64,000 nt of DNA from Apilactobacillus zhangqiuensis (GTDB lineage Bacteria > Bacillota > Bacilli > Lactobacillales > Lactobacillaceae). The position numbers and the translations under genes were made by a program. The DNA lies in the NCBI RefSeq assembly GCF_019656215.1, contig NZ_BPLK01000003.1:62001-126000 (forward strand). The letters run 5' to 3'. Shown in pieces: positions 26,815-36,620 of the stretch (the stretch's first letter is position 1; each line of letters starts with the position of its first letter). The notes below the pieces were generated by a model. That model worked only from the letters and a program-made list of their open reading frames with translations, had not been told where the DNA came from and ran no database searches.

Positions 26815-27262
26815 CTAAATCACCATCTCTTAAAATTGCAAAAAATAACAAGATGATTCCTAATGTAATGCAGATATCTGCAAAATTAAACACTGGGAAA
26901 TTAATAAAATCAACTTGGAACATATCAACTACATATCCTTGTAAGAAACGGTTAATGAAGTTTCCTAAAATTCCAGCTAATAAGATTGTTGTACTTGTTA
27001 AATAAAGCTTTCTACCCTTTAATTTTATCATAAAATAGACAATCGCTACGACTGCTACAAGCGTAATGATAGAGAACAACCATTGTTGTCCTTCTAAGAT
27101 GCTCCATGCAGCACCACTGTTATGCAAATTAGTAATTGATAATACTCCAGGGATGATTGTTGTACTAGTTGTTTCTGAAATGTTCGCAGAAATCCAAATC
27201 TTTATTACTTGATCAATTCCAACAAGAGCACAAAGGCTAATTAATATATATACAATTGGCAT
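26810..27262 (-). CDS. lspA: Lipoprotein signal peptidase (signal peptidase II)
   Basis: 150 aa, four membrane segments. It cleaves prolipoproteins after lipidation, such as the nuclease at 10972-11949. Motifs: LHNSGAAWSILEG, then GILGNFINRFLQGYVVDMFQ and FPVFNFADICITLG. The two catalytic aspartates (in VVDM and FNFAD) are kept. The conserved GNxxDR motif reads GNFINR, an Asp to Asn change. The stop overlaps the proposed rluD start. It follows fhs after 12 bp. Confidence 0.94.
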
Positions 27263-27274
27263 TGAAAAACTCCT

Positions 27275-28930
27275 TTAGAATAGTCCTGTAATCTTACCAT
27301 CATTATCAATATCCATGTCTAAAGCTGCAGGATGTGATGGTAAACCAGGCATTGTTAGAATCTTACCAGTTAAGACAACAATGAAACCAGCACCTAATTT
27401 AGGTTGGATGTCAGAAACGTTAATTGAAAAGTCAGTTGGTGCACCAAGTTCTTTTGCATTGTCAGTAAATGAGTATTGAGTCTTGGCAACACAGATTGGT
27501 AATTTGTCCCAACCATTTTTAACTAGTTTCTTTAATTGTGTCTTAGCTTTATTACTTAAAATAACACCATTTCCACCATAGATTTTTGTAACGATGGCAT
27601 TTAATTTATCCATAAATTCATCATCGTTACTGTATAGTGGCTTGAATTCTTGGTCATTGTCGCAAGCGTCTACTAATTCTTCTGCTAAATCAATTGCACC
27701 TGCTCCACCATTTTCCCAAACAGTTGTGTTGAAAGGCTTTACACCTTGCTCTTTGATGTAATCGTTTAGTGCGTCAATTTCTTTTTCAGTATCACTAGTA
27801 AATTCGTTTACAGCAACGACAACCGGCTTATTGTATTGCTTCATGTTAGCAATATGTCTACCTAAGTTTTTAGCACCCTTTAATAATGCATCAACATTTT
27901 CTTGATTTAAATCATTCTTGTTGACCCCACCGTTAAGTTTCAATGCCCTAACTGTAGCCACGATTACGATTGCATCTGGGCGTTTGCCTAACTTGTCAGA
28001 TGTGATATCTAGGAACTTTTCTCCACCTAAATCCGCACCAAAACCAGCTTCGGTGATTGCGTAATCAGCGTGTTGAATTGCTGCCTTAGTGGCTAAAATA
28101 CTGTTACATCCGTGAGCAATGTTAGCGAAAGGTCCACCATGAATGAATGCGGGAGTGTGTTCTAGGGTTTGCACTAGGTTTGGTTTAATTGCATCCTTTA
28201 ATAGTAAAGCCAATGCACCAGTAACTCCTAAGTCACTTACAGTAATTGGTTGTCTGTCATAGTTGTAGCCAATTAGGATTTTACCCAATTTTTCTTTTAA
28301 GTCGTTTAGGTCTTCACTTAAACACAATACTGCCATGATTTCACTTGCGACAGTAATATCAAAACCGTCTTCACGAGGTACGCCTGATGTGCGTCCTCCC
28401 AATCCGACGATGACGTTTCTTAATTCTCGGTCGTTGATGTCAACGACTCTCTTCCATGTGATTGTTCTAGGATCAATGTTTAATTTGTTACCATGATGAA
28501 TGTGGTTATCAATTAATGCTGATAATGTATCATGTGCTTCTGTAATAGCTGGAAAATCACCAGTGAAGAATAGGTTAATATCTTCCATTGGTGCTACTTG
28601 AGCATATCCACCACCAGTAGCTCCACCTTTAATTCCCATAACAGGTCCAAGTGATGGTTCTCTTAAAGCAATAGCTACTGATTTATTAATTCTGTGGAAT
28701 GCATCACCCAAACCAATTGTTAGAGTGGTCTTTCCTTCTCCAGCAGCAGTTGGATTAATAGATGTAACTAAAATCAGTTTACCGTTTTTTGAACCAGCGA
28801 ATGGTAAGTTGATTTTTGCTTTGTATTTACCATAAGGATCCATTTGATCATCACTTATATTTAAACTTGAAGCAATTTCGCTAATGTTTTTTAAAGCAGC
28901 TGATTGTGAAATTTCAATATCTGTTTTCAT
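27275..28930 (-). CDS. fhs: Formate-tetrahydrofolate ligase
   Basis: 551 aa. It joins formate to tetrahydrofolate with ATP to make 10-formyl-THF for purine synthesis and initiator tRNA formylation. Motifs: the P-loop TAAGEGKTT near residue 63, [39 protein letters not shown], and [11 protein letters not shown]. Length is normal. It is probably the first gene of the run fhs-lspA-rluD-pyrR-carA-carB, in which all gaps are 33 bp or less. Confidence 0.96.
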   Translation of the reverse strand: MKTDIEISQSAALKNISEIASSLNISDDQMDPYGKYKAKINLPFAGSKNGKLILVTSINPTAAGEGKTTLTIGLGDAFHRINKSVAIALREPSLGPVMGIKGGATGGGYAQVAPMEDINLFFTGDFPAITEAHDTLSALIDNHIHHGNKLNIDPRTITWKRVVDINDRELRNVIVGLGGRTSGVPREDGFDITVASEIMAVLCLSEDLNDLKEKLGKILIGYNYDRQPITVSDLGVTGALALLLKDAIKPNLVQTLEHTPAFIHGGPFANIAHGCNSILATKAAIQHADYAITEAGFGADLGGEKFLDITSDKLGKRPDAIVIVATVRALKLNGGVNKNDLNQENVDALLKGAKNLGRHIANMKQYNKPVVVAVNEFTSDTEKEIDALNDYIKEQGVKPFNTTVWENGGAGAIDLAEELVDACDNDQEFKPLYSNDDEFMDKLNAIVTKIYGGNGVILSNKAKTQLKKLVKNGWDKLPICVAKTQYSFTDNAKELGAPTDFSINVSDIQPKLGAGFIVVLTGKILTMPGLPSHPAALDMDIDNDGKITGLF

Positions 28931-28959
28931 GGTAAGAACATCTCCTAGATTTATGTAAT

Positions 28960-29343
28960 TTATTTTTTAAGCAAGTTGCTTAGCTCAATTATTGAATTGA
29001 CAGGTAATAGCATGCGATAGTGCTTGTTGTTAATTTCAATATCAGCTGTACGCTTAGTGAAACTAACGTTATCAATATCTTTAATATCTGCTTCCAACCA
29101 TTTTGGATTCATTAGCTTACTTACTGTTATTTTATCATCTTCGATAGTAATTCTTCTAAAAAGAATTTGAAAAATAGTAAATAAGAAGAATACTAAAAAG
29201 AAAAAGATTGTAATCCATTGAATCACTGTTACTTCAAGCCAGAAAATAATACCAATAAATAGAAGTGCAAAAGTCCATGCCCAAGTAATTACGGTATATA
29301 AAGGCTCTGGCTGGTATAAAAATGTTCGTTTTTGGGTTATCAT
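28960..29343 (-). CDS. EbsA family membrane protein
   Basis: 127 aa. Two hydrophobic segments at about residues 17-35 and 39-58 are followed by a soluble C-terminal domain of about 65 residues that looks like a PH-type fold ([13 protein letters not shown]...[17 protein letters not shown]). EbsA proteins are a lactobacillus/enterococcus family with a poorly known link to cell-surface properties. Divergent from an RNase H-like gene across 31 bp, an arrangement I recall from other lactobacilli. Confidence 0.72.
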   Translation of the reverse strand: MITQKRTFLYQPEPLYTVITWAWTFALLFIGIIFWLEVTVIQWITIFFFLVFFLFTIFQILFRRITIEDDKITVSKLMNPKWLEADIKDIDNVSFTKRTADIEINNKHYRMLLPVNSIIELSNLLKK

Positions 29344-29374
29344 TAAGTAAAACCTTCCTTTGGAGAATTAGATT

Positions 29375-29764
29375 ATGTTTAAATTATACACTGATGCGGC
29401 TACTATGCACAATTCTGGTGACAGTTCTTGTGGAATTTTAATTGTGCATGATAGTGAACAATACCAACAAAAACTTAAATTAACTTCAAAAAACAATCAT
29501 GAAGCGGAGTTTGAAGCATGTTTACTCGGTTTTAAGGCCATTTCGTCATTAACTAATAAAGACTCAATTATTGTTTATTATACGGATAGTAAAATTGTTC
29601 GTGAGAGCTTAGAAAAACAATACGCAAAACACTATCAAGAATATGTTGATCAAATTATCGAAGAACAAGCTAAATACAGCATGGTAATCAATAATTGGAT
29701 TCCAGATACAAAAAATGAAGGTGCCCATAATCTTGCGACACAGGCCCTTCACTTATTTTACTAA
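29375..29764 (+). CDS. RNase H-like (reverse-transcriptase-like) domain protein
   Basis: 129 aa, a single RNase HI fold. Acidic residues of the active site can be seen: D6 in KLYTDAA, the Glu in NNHEAEFEAC (near residue 49), the Asp in YYTDSK (near residue 70) and a late Asn/Glu near KNEGAHNLATQA. It likely cuts RNA in RNA/DNA hybrids, or is a relative of the YpeP/YpdQ group. It stands alone, and its stop overlaps the convergent oxidoreductase gene by 12 bp. Confidence 0.82.
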   Translation: MFKLYTDAATMHNSGDSSCGILIVHDSEQYQQKLKLTSKNNHEAEFEACLLGFKAISSLTNKDSIIVYYTDSKIVRESLEKQYAKHYQEYVDQIIEEQAKYSMVINNWIPDTKNEGAHNLATQALHLFY

Positions 29765-30877
29765 TTTAATATAATTTTCAATTGGTTTGCGATATTCATC
29801 AATATCATAATCGACTTTATCAGCAATCATTTCTGCTAAAATTTTACCTACTAAAGGTCCGGTTGTTAAACCAGATGATCCTAGTCCACTTCCGACTAGG
29901 ATTTTTTCATATCCGGGGATGCGACCAAAGAATGGAGCAAAATCGGATGTGTATGCTCTGGTTCCAATCTTAACTCTAATTAGGTTTTCCGCATTTATCT
30001 GACTAGACATGCTGTGAGCACTGTTTAAAAGATCATCGATAACATCTGCATCAGCTGACAAATCAAAACCCTTATCATCTTCATGACTAGCTCCCACAAT
30101 TAAACGTCCATTGCCTAATGGGATGAAATCAGATTCTCCCTCAGGCATTACAACCGGCATATCCACGTTAGCACCAAGAATTTGAGTGGTAGATAATTCG
30201 ATTAATTGTCCCTTTTGTGGTCTAACATCAACATCCAAAGGAAGTTCTTTTAAAATATCCTTTGTCCAGGCACCAGTCGCTAGGATAATGTCATCAAATT
30301 GCATTTCTTGACCATCAAATTCAATATTACCTTCTTTATTGATAGATATTGTTTGATTAATTACCGTCAAATTTTTGCGTTTTGCTATTTTAGTTAAGTG
30401 ACTAGAGTATTTATCACCATTTAATCTAGCACCACCCGAAACGAATACACCAGGATATGAGCTATCGATAATTGGAACGAATCTCATTACCTCATCAACG
30501 GTCAGTTCTTTGATTTCTCCGATAGTATCGGTTTCTTCTTTGCGTTCTTCAGCTAATTGATAAAGTTCCTTTAGCTTTGTGGCATCATCTCTAGTAATGA
30601 TGGTTCCACATTGATTATAAATGCTTTCAGGCATCTCAGATTGCTTTGAAATTTGTTTTAACAATGTTGCTCCGTCACGAGCTAAGTTATACCATTTCTT
30701 GTTTCTTCTTTTTGATAACCATGGAGAAATAATTCCGGCAGCAGCTTTAGTTGCCTGACCATTACCATCATCAAACATGGTTACATCGAAATCATTACCA
30801 GAATCTAGTTGGCTTAGGAAGTAAGCAGCTGTTGATCCAACGATTCCACCACCGATAATTGCTATTTTCTTGGTCAA
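29753..30877 (-). CDS. FAD-dependent amine/amino acid oxidoreductase (DAO family)
   Basis: 374 aa. The N-terminal FAD-binding motif is IAIIGGGIVGSTAAYFL, and near the C-terminus GSGLGSSGLTTGPLVGKILAE is the second dinucleotide motif. Members include glycine oxidase and D-amino acid dehydrogenase; the substrate here is unknown. The TTG at 30877 is chosen because AAAGGG lies nine bases before it, while an upstream GTG at 30886 overlaps that site. It lies 12 bp downstream of the ypsC-like gene. Confidence 0.86.
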   Translation of the reverse strand: MTKKIAIIGGGIVGSTAAYFLSQLDSGNDFDVTMFDDGNGQATKAAAGIISPWLSKRRNKKWYNLARDGATLLKQISKQSEMPESIYNQCGTIITRDDATKLKELYQLAEERKEETDTIGEIKELTVDEVMRFVPIIDSSYPGVFVSGGARLNGDKYSSHLTKIAKRKNLTVINQTISINKEGNIEFDGQEMQFDDIILATGAWTKDILKELPLDVDVRPQKGQLIELSTTQILGANVDMPVVMPEGESDFIPLGNGRLIVGASHEDDKGFDLSADADVIDDLLNSAHSMSSQINAENLIRVKIGTRAYTSDFAPFFGRIPGYEKILVGSGLGSSGLTTGPLVGKILAEMIADKVDYDIDEYRKPIENYIKLVK

Positions 30878-30889
30878 TATATACACCCT

Positions 30890-32023
30890 TTATTTTCTAA
30901 TCTTTTTACCCCAGAACTGGAAATAATCGGTTCTCAAGTAACCGTTATATAGTTTACGAGTCTTAGTTGGGGCTTGTCCGTAGAACTTATCAAATTCTAA
31001 ATCAGAAGTTAGGAAGTACTTAGACCAACTAGTCATTGGCTTAAATACTCGGCCTAAACCTTTATATAACTTACGAACTTCTTTTTTGTAGCTTAGACGT
31101 TCACCATATGGTGGGTTAGATACAACTACACCATTGATTTTATCAGTCTTAAAGTCTAGCACAGATAATTGTTTAAACTTGATGTCATGTAGTAATCCCA
31201 CTTCTTGAGCGTTAACTTTAGCAATATCAATCATGTTTCCATCAACATCAGATGCCATGATGTCTAATTCTTTATCGTAGTCTGCTTTTTCATCAGCTTT
31301 ATTTCTAACGTCTTCGACAATTTTTTCATCAACCCAATCCCACTTCTCGCATGAGAATTCACGGTTGAATCCAGGTGCAATATTTCTAGCAATCATTGCA
31401 GCTTCGATTGGAATAGTTCCTGAACCACACATTGGATCTAAGAAAGGCATGTCTGGGTACCAACTAGTAAGCATAATTAAGGCAGCAGCCATGTTTTCCT
31501 TGATTGGTGCAGGACCTTTTGCAACACGATATCCACGTTTAAATAAACTTTCACCCGTTGTGTCTAAAGTTACCATAACATGATCTTTGTTAATTCTAGT
31601 TTCTAGCTTGTAAAGTTGACCAGTTTCTGGAAGTCTTGTACGACGATGGTATGTTTCATTTAACTTGTTAACTACAGCTTTTTTAGCGATTGCTTGAACG
31701 TCCGGAACACTGTGTAAAGCAGAGTTGTGTGAACGACCATTCATCGGAAATTGGGCATCCATTGGTAACAATTCGTCCCAAGGAAGTGCTTTAACATTTT
31801 GGAACAAGTCTTCGAATGTTTTGGCTTCAAATTCACCTACGATGATTTCAACACGGTCGGCAGTTCTTAACCAAAGGTTAGTATTGATGATATCTTCAAT
31901 TGTTCCTTCAAATCTAACTCTTCCGTTTTCAACTTGTGCTTCATAACCTAAGTCACGAAGTTCTCTACCAACTAAAGCTTCAATTCCGGCGGCACATGTG
32001 GCCATTAATTTAAAAGTTTTCAT
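30890..32023 (-). CDS. ypsC: THUMP-domain class I SAM-dependent RNA methyltransferase (RlmL-N / YpsC type)
   Basis: 377 aa. The N-terminal half is a THUMP RNA-binding domain (about residues 50-155). The methyltransferase domain has FLDPMCGSGTIPIEAAM (SAM motif I variant) and the N6-adenine/N2-guanine catalytic motif NPPYGERL. It is related to the RlmL N-terminal half, which makes m2G2445 in 23S rRNA. It lies just downstream of rnpB, as ypsC does in B. subtilis. A consistent AAGGATG ribosome binding site precedes the ATG. Confidence 0.92.
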   Translation of the reverse strand: MKTFKLMATCAAGIEALVGRELRDLGYEAQVENGRVRFEGTIEDIINTNLWLRTADRVEIIVGEFEAKTFEDLFQNVKALPWDELLPMDAQFPMNGRSHNSALHSVPDVQAIAKKAVVNKLNETYHRRTRLPETGQLYKLETRINKDHVMVTLDTTGESLFKRGYRVAKGPAPIKENMAAALIMLTSWYPDMPFLDPMCGSGTIPIEAAMIARNIAPGFNREFSCEKWDWVDEKIVEDVRNKADEKADYDKELDIMASDVDGNMIDIAKVNAQEVGLLHDIKFKQLSVLDFKTDKINGVVVSNPPYGERLSYKKEVRKLYKGLGRVFKPMTSWSKYFLTSDLEFDKFYGQAPTKTRKLYNGYLRTDYFQFWGKKIRK

Positions 32024-32059
32024 TTAATTCATCCTTTTTATGAATTATTTATTTTCAAT

Positions 32060-32092
32060 AAAAAAAGGGAGGAAGAAAACTTCCACCCTTTT
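32060..32092 (-). terminator. Terminator of rnpB
   Basis: On the minus strand GGGTGGAAG pairs with CTTCCTCCC (one mismatch) around a TTTT loop, followed by a T7 run. It ends the RNase P RNA transcript before ypsC. Confidence 0.85.
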
Positions 32093-32096
32093 CCTG

Positions 32097-32490
32097 AATG
32101 GTGTACATTCCTGTAAGCCATGTTTTGTGCTTTATATTTAAGTCAGGCCTTTAAATATAAAGTAGTAATCATCTATCTGAGAAATAAATTTCTCCCCCAC
32201 ACTTGGTTCAATTTCCGTGTGTGAAGCTCCCCTACCAAAGTTTGGGTTTCCCGCTCGCGGGGTTTACCGCGTTCCACCAGTATCGTTTCCGATCCTGTAT
32301 CGTCACTGTGGCACTTTCAGAAGTACTAGAGCATAGCAGAACCTTAGCTCGTTTCTTCGCCATTACTACAAATTGTAGTCCCCCGGCTTATTTTTTCACC
32401 GAGCACGAACACTACAAGCATCGCAGCTTGTGCGAGAGTGGACTTTCCTCAGCCAACATAAGTTGACCGCGATTACTCAGAACATACACC
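32097..32490 (-). ncRNA. rnpB: RNase P RNA, class B (Bacillus type)
   Basis: About 394 nt on the minus strand. The P4 core appears as GAGGAAAGTCCACTCTCGC near the 5' end and as ACAAAACATGGCTTACAGGAA near the 3' end. P1 forms between GGTGTATGTTCTG and CAGGAATGTACACC. Other conserved segments are AAGTGCCACAGTGACG, GGAACGCGGTAAACCCC and GAGAAACCCAAACTTTGGTAGGGG, all close to the B. subtilis RNA. Ends are set by the P1 pairing and may be off by a few bases. It starts 12 nt after the gpsB stop, as in other Firmicutes. This explains the 480-bp gap between gpsB and ypsC. Confidence 0.96.
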
Positions 32491-32502
32491 AGTTATTAAC
32501 GA

Positions 32503-32889
32503 TTAATATCTGTCGATGCTACTTGGTCCTTCAGTAGAACCAAATACACGTTGTTCTAGGTTAGATACACGCTTTAAAAGTTCATTTTCAATGCGTGATC
32601 CGCCTAAATTGTCATGATTTGATGGTGCTGAATTTGAATCATTGAAATAACCAGATGGAGAAACGCTTGGTCCTGGTGTAACAGTACCAGCAGATTGCTT
32701 CAATCTTTGTACTTCCATTCTTAATTGATTGTTTTCATTTTCTAGACTATTGATTCGGTTATCGAATGCTTGGTAGTCTTTAATTATACCGTCCAAGAAA
32801 GTATCAACTTCATTTGGATCGTACCCTCTCATCTTTTGAGAAAAACTCTTTTCCAAGATGTCCTTAGGGGTAAATTGTATATTGTTCAT
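32503..32889 (-). CDS. gpsB: Cell division regulator GpsB
   Basis: 128 aa. The N-terminal DivIVA-like membrane-binding domain is clear (FTPKDILEKSFSQKMRGYDPNEVDTFLDGIIKDY), followed by a coiled coil to about residue 65, a Pro/Ser/Asn linker and a C-terminal trimerisation helix (ENELLKRVSNLEQRVFG). GpsB links division and elongation by docking penicillin-binding proteins; pbp1A is divergently encoded nearby. It lies upstream of rnpB in the usual gpsB-rnpB-ypsC order. Confidence 0.94.
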   Translation of the reverse strand: MNNIQFTPKDILEKSFSQKMRGYDPNEVDTFLDGIIKDYQAFDNRINSLENENNQLRMEVQRLKQSAGTVTPGPSVSPSGYFNDSNSAPSNHDNLGGSRIENELLKRVSNLEQRVFGSTEGPSSIDRY

Positions 32890-32958
32890 TATTCACACCT
32901 CATATCATAAATAATCACGAACAAGTACTATTATACCAAAAACTTAAACATTTTCAAT

Positions 32959-33525
32959 TTATTCATCAAAATTATTTAAATTATTTTGGTATTCGTTCGC
33001 GGCTTCTTGTAACTCTTCAAAATCAATTAAATGATAATCATAGTCATGTAATTCTGAAAATCTTTTAATCTGCTCATAATCATATTGTGTTTTACCAGGA
33101 TTGTCAACATCATAGATTAGTAGAGCTCGATCGGTGTGGTTAAGCATAAAATCTTGGTATGCTCTTAATTGCATTGGCGATTTATATGGATCATTAGAAA
33201 CGCTAGCAGAGAAGTCCACTTTATTAATGCTTTGTGATAATTTTATTTGATTTTGCTCGTTCCATTGATTACCAAACTCCTTAAATGGTAGCATCATAGA
33301 AATTTGAAATTCATCTGGATATTCCTCTTTTATCTGATCAGCAACTTCAACAGTCCACTGCTCAACACCCATCTGACCACCAGTTATTATCCAATCAACC
33401 CCATCTTCGATTGATTGTTTCAAGTTATTTTCGATTACGTTTTTAATTACTAGTTCTTTTGGATCCTTATCACCAAATACACCTAGTTCATAACTTCTGT
33501 ATCCAGTCACCCAAAGTCTTGAGAT
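32959..33525 (-). CDS. ypsA: YpsA-like SLOG-family protein (DUF1273), probable AUC start
   Basis: 188 aa if started at 33525. YpsA has a Rossmann-like SLOG fold that probably binds a nucleotide; GGQMGVEQWTVEVA is the central motif, and in B. subtilis and S. aureus it affects division. Family members begin with (S)RLWVTGYRSYELGVF. Here the first standard start in frame is the GTG that encodes the V of that motif, 22 nt from the ribosome binding site. The codons ATC-TCA-AGA-CTT-TGG just upstream supply the missing residues, and GGAGG lies seven bases before the ATC. An AUC start is therefore proposed. Confidence 0.85.
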   Translation of the reverse strand: MSRLWVTGYRSYELGVFGDKDPKELVIKNVIENNLKQSIEDGVDWIITGGQMGVEQWTVEVADQIKEEYPDEFQISMMLPFKEFGNQWNEQNQIKLSQSINKVDFSASVSNDPYKSPMQLRAYQDFMLNHTDRALLIYDVDNPGKTQYDYEQIKRFSELHDYDYHLIDFEELQEAANEYQNNLNNFDE

Positions 33526-33565
33526 ATTAACACCTCCTACCTTATTATTAACTTTTCAATACTAA

Positions 33566-33574
33566 TGGTATAAT
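33566..33574 (+). promoter_or_regulatory. Extended -10 promoter for recU-pbp1A
   Basis: TGG-TATAAT is a strong extended -10 box 52 bp before the recU start; the -35 region is weak (TATTAA), as is usual with an extended -10. Confidence 0.55.
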
Positions 33575-33625
33575 ATCATTAATAAACTTACAGTAATAAT
33601 TTATTATTTTTGAAAGGTGGTACAC

Positions 33626-34237
33626 ATGGCTATACGTTATCCAAATGGTAAAGCTTATAATACCGGCTTGGATAAAAAACATTCGTCCCCCAAGAGTAAA
33701 TACGTAAAACCAACATTATATGGTGGTCGTGGAATGACTCTTGAAGAAGAATTAAATCGAAGCAATGAGTATTATTTAAGTAAAGATATTGCCGTAATAC
33801 ACAAAAAACCAACCCCTATTCAAATCGTTAAAGTTGATTACCCCAAAAGAAGTGCTGCTACAATCAAAGAAGCATATTTCCGTAAAGCATCTACTACCGA
33901 TTATAATGGTGTATATAAGGGAAGATACATAGACTTTGATGCAAAGGAAACGAAAAATAAGACTTCGTTTCCCCTATCAAACTTCCATGAACATCAAGTA
34001 GAACACATGCGAAAATGCGTTAATAATGGTGGAATTTGTTTCGCAATTATCAAGTTTGTAGTACTAGATGAAGTTTATTTATTCAAAGCATCTGACCTCT
34101 TTTATTTCTGGGATAAACAAAATAATGGTGGAAAAAAATCCATAAAAAAGGATATAATTGAGGAACTTGGTTATAAAATTAATTATTCATTAAATCCCAC
34201 GATACCTTATTTGGATGCCGTGGATGAATTAATATAG
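33626..34237 (+). CDS. recU: Holliday junction resolvase RecU
   Basis: 203 aa. The family motifs are GVYKGRYIDFDAKETKNKTSFPLSNFHEHQ (residues about 92-122), with the metal-binding Asp and the D/E-A-K-E-T nuclease core, and an N-terminal arm with RYPNGK. RecU cuts Holliday junctions and helps RecA. The ATG at 33626 follows AAAGGTGG; a GTG at 33617 overlaps that site. The 19-bp gap to pbp1A repeats the recU-ponA pair of B. subtilis. Confidence 0.94.
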   Translation: MAIRYPNGKAYNTGLDKKHSSPKSKYVKPTLYGGRGMTLEEELNRSNEYYLSKDIAVIHKKPTPIQIVKVDYPKRSAATIKEAYFRKASTTDYNGVYKGRYIDFDAKETKNKTSFPLSNFHEHQVEHMRKCVNNGGICFAIIKFVVLDEVYLFKASDLFYFWDKQNNGGKKSIKKDIIEELGYKINYSLNPTIPYLDAVDELI

Positions 34238-34256
34238 ACCGTAAAGGAGAATAATA

Positions 34257-36566
34257 ATGTCTCAAAATAATCCTAATTTGGGCAGTCGTGTCCAAAGAAA
34301 CCAAAAGCAACATAAATCATCTAAGCACGCTACATGGATTAAAAAAGTCATTGTAGGTGGTTTAGGATTTATTTCATTGCTAATCGTACTTGGAAGCATC
34401 GTTTTTGCAATTTATGCTTCAAGCGCACCTGAAATTAGTTATCAATCCTTATCTAGTGATAACTCAACCAAGATTTATGATAAGTCTGGTCATGTTATTT
34501 CACGTTTAGGTGTCCAAGATCGAGATTATATTAAATCTGATAAGATTCCTAGCCAATTAAAGAATGCGATTGTTTCTATCGAAGATCGTCGTTTCTACAA
34601 GCATCATGGTGTTGACCCAATCAGAATCCTAGGAGCTTCATTATCCAATGTAACTTCTGGTTCTTTAAACCTTCAAGGTGGTTCTACTCTAACTCAACAA
34701 TTAGTTAAGTTGTCAGTATTCTCAACTGCCGCTTCTGATAGAACCTTCAAACGAAAGGCTCAAGAAGCTTGGTTAGCACTAAAGATTGAACGCACATATT
34801 CAAAACAACAAATTCTAGAATTCTACATTAATAAGGTATACATGGGTAACAATGTATACGGTATGCAAACAGCTTCAGAATATTACTACGGTAAATCATT
34901 AAGTAAACTTTCAATTGGTCAAACTGCTTTATTAGCTGGTATGCCACAATCACCAAGTTACTACAACCCATATGTATATCCTCAATATGCAAAAGATAGA
35001 AGAAACGAAGTATTGAATGCGATGGCTTCTTACGGTGCAATCACCAAGAAACAAGCTGAAGAAGCTAAGAAGACAAGTATCAAGACTGGTTTAGTTAAGA
35101 GTCACAAGGATAATTCATTGGATTCTGTTAAAGAAAAATATGTTGATGCATATCTAAAACAAGTTATTCAAGAACTTAAGGCCAAGGGTTACAACACTCA
35201 ATCCGGTTTGAAGGTTTACACTAACTTAGATTTATCAGCACAAAAGAAGCTTTACAATTTAGCAAACAATGATGCCTCCGTTGGATTCCCTAACAACACC
35301 ATGCAAGTTGGTGCCACATTAGTTGATCCTAAGACTGGTGCTGTAAATGCCATGATTGGTAATAGAAAGACTGATATCCAATTAGGTTTAAATAGAGCCG
35401 TTCAAACTGATAGATCAAGTGGTTCTACTGCTAAGCCACTAATGGATTACGGCCCTGCAATTGAATATCTAAACTACCCTACTTATCAATTAGTTCACGA
35501 TACTCCTTACACTTATGCTGGAACAAGCACAACACTAAAGGACTTTGATGGTAGATACGAAGGAACAATTTCAATGCATAAGGCATTGGTTGAATCAAGA
35601 AATATCCCAGCTATCAGAACTCTTGAAAACGTTGGTGTAAGTAAAGCAACAGACTTCTTAAATTCATTAGGAATGTCATTTAGCGACCCATTATCACTAC
35701 AAAATGGTATTGGTTTATACATCTCAACAGAACAAGAAGCCGCAGCCTACTCAGCATTTGCTAATAATGGTGTTTACCACAAACCATATTTAATCAGTAA
35801 GGTTGTAACACCTGATGGTGAATCACACGACTTCAGTTCTGAAGGTTCACAAGTAATGAGCCCTGCTACTGCATTTATGATGACATCAATGCTAAAAGGT
35901 GTTATGAACCAATCAAACGGTTCTGGTACTGCAGCTTACATTCCTGGTTTATACCAAGCTGGTAAGACTGGTACTACTCAATACCCTGATAACACTTATA
36001 AGGGTTACCTACCTTCATATGCAGCAATGGATTCCTGGTTTACCGGATACACACAAAACTATGCCCTATCTGTTTGGACCGGATATGATCACCCGTATGA
36101 AACTGGAAATTATCTAACGGCTGAACAAACAGATATTGCACAAAGAATTTACAAGTATGAAATGCAATATATCTCTCAAAACCAAACTAACAACGATTGG
36201 GTAAAACCAAGTAATGTAACTGCTGTTAAGTCTGGTGGCCAAACTGAGTACTACAAGGATGGTTACTCATCTATCCAAGGTGATAGGACAACTGGTTACT
36301 CAGGTGGATCACTTTCATCAGTACTTGATAGTACTAAGAAGCAAACCAAGGATACTAAGTCAAACAAATCATCTGACGATGATGACGATAAGGATTCTCA
36401 AAAGGATAAGAACGAAGCTAAGAAGAGTTCTGGTTCAAATGGTAACAACAATGATTCAAACAAGAATCAACAAAACAACCAGAACCAAAACAATGATGGT
36501 AATAATTCAAACAATGCCAATAACAATAAGCAAAACAATAACGGCAATAACAACAACAAACATTAA
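34257..36566 (+). CDS. pbp1A: Class A penicillin-binding protein 1A
   Basis: 769 aa bifunctional murein synthase. A short cytoplasmic lead and one membrane helix (about residues 30-53) come first. The GT51 glycosyltransferase domain has IVSIEDRRFYKHHGVDP and GGSTLTQQLVK. The transpeptidase has the active serine S390 in GSTAKP, SRN in the SxN position, and KTGTT as the KTG box. The last 90 residues are a low-complexity Ser/Asp/Lys then Asn/Gln-rich tail, which is likely wall-exposed. Second gene of the recU operon, ends at a strong terminator. Confidence 0.95.
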   Translation: MSQNNPNLGSRVQRNQKQHKSSKHATWIKKVIVGGLGFISLLIVLGSIVFAIYASSAPEISYQSLSSDNSTKIYDKSGHVISRLGVQDRDYIKSDKIPSQLKNAIVSIEDRRFYKHHGVDPIRILGASLSNVTSGSLNLQGGSTLTQQLVKLSVFSTAASDRTFKRKAQEAWLALKIERTYSKQQILEFYINKVYMGNNVYGMQTASEYYYGKSLSKLSIGQTALLAGMPQSPSYYNPYVYPQYAKDRRNEVLNAMASYGAITKKQAEEAKKTSIKTGLVKSHKDNSLDSVKEKYVDAYLKQVIQELKAKGYNTQSGLKVYTNLDLSAQKKLYNLANNDASVGFPNNTMQVGATLVDPKTGAVNAMIGNRKTDIQLGLNRAVQTDRSSGSTAKPLMDYGPAIEYLNYPTYQLVHDTPYTYAGTSTTLKDFDGRYEGTISMHKALVESRNIPAIRTLENVGVSKATDFLNSLGMSFSDPLSLQNGIGLYISTEQEAAAYSAFANNGVYHKPYLISKVVTPDGESHDFSSEGSQVMSPATAFMMTSMLKGVMNQSNGSGTAAYIPGLYQAGKTGTTQYPDNTYKGYLPSYAAMDSWFTGYTQNYALSVWTGYDHPYETGNYLTAEQTDIAQRIYKYEMQYISQNQTNNDWVKPSNVTAVKSGGQTEYYKDGYSSIQGDRTTGYSGGSLSSVLDSTKKQTKDTKSNKSSDDDDDKDSQKDKNEAKKSSGSNGNNNDSNKNQQNNQNQNNDGNNSNNANNNKQNNNGNNNNKH

Positions 36567-36577
36567 TTTATAGCTAT

Positions 36578-36612
36578 AAAAAAGCACCTAGAATTTTCTA
36601 GGTGCTTTTTTA
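36578..36612. terminator. Bidirectional terminator between pbp1A and dnaD
   Basis: AAAAAAGCACCTAGAA pairs with TTCTAGGTGCTTTTTT around a short T-rich loop. Confidence 0.92.
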
Positions 36613-36620
36613 TTTTGAAC

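Noticed and set aside
32203..32466. Open frame of 87 codons between gpsB and ypsC
   Set aside because: It lies inside the RNase P RNA gene, whose conserved core explains the sequence.
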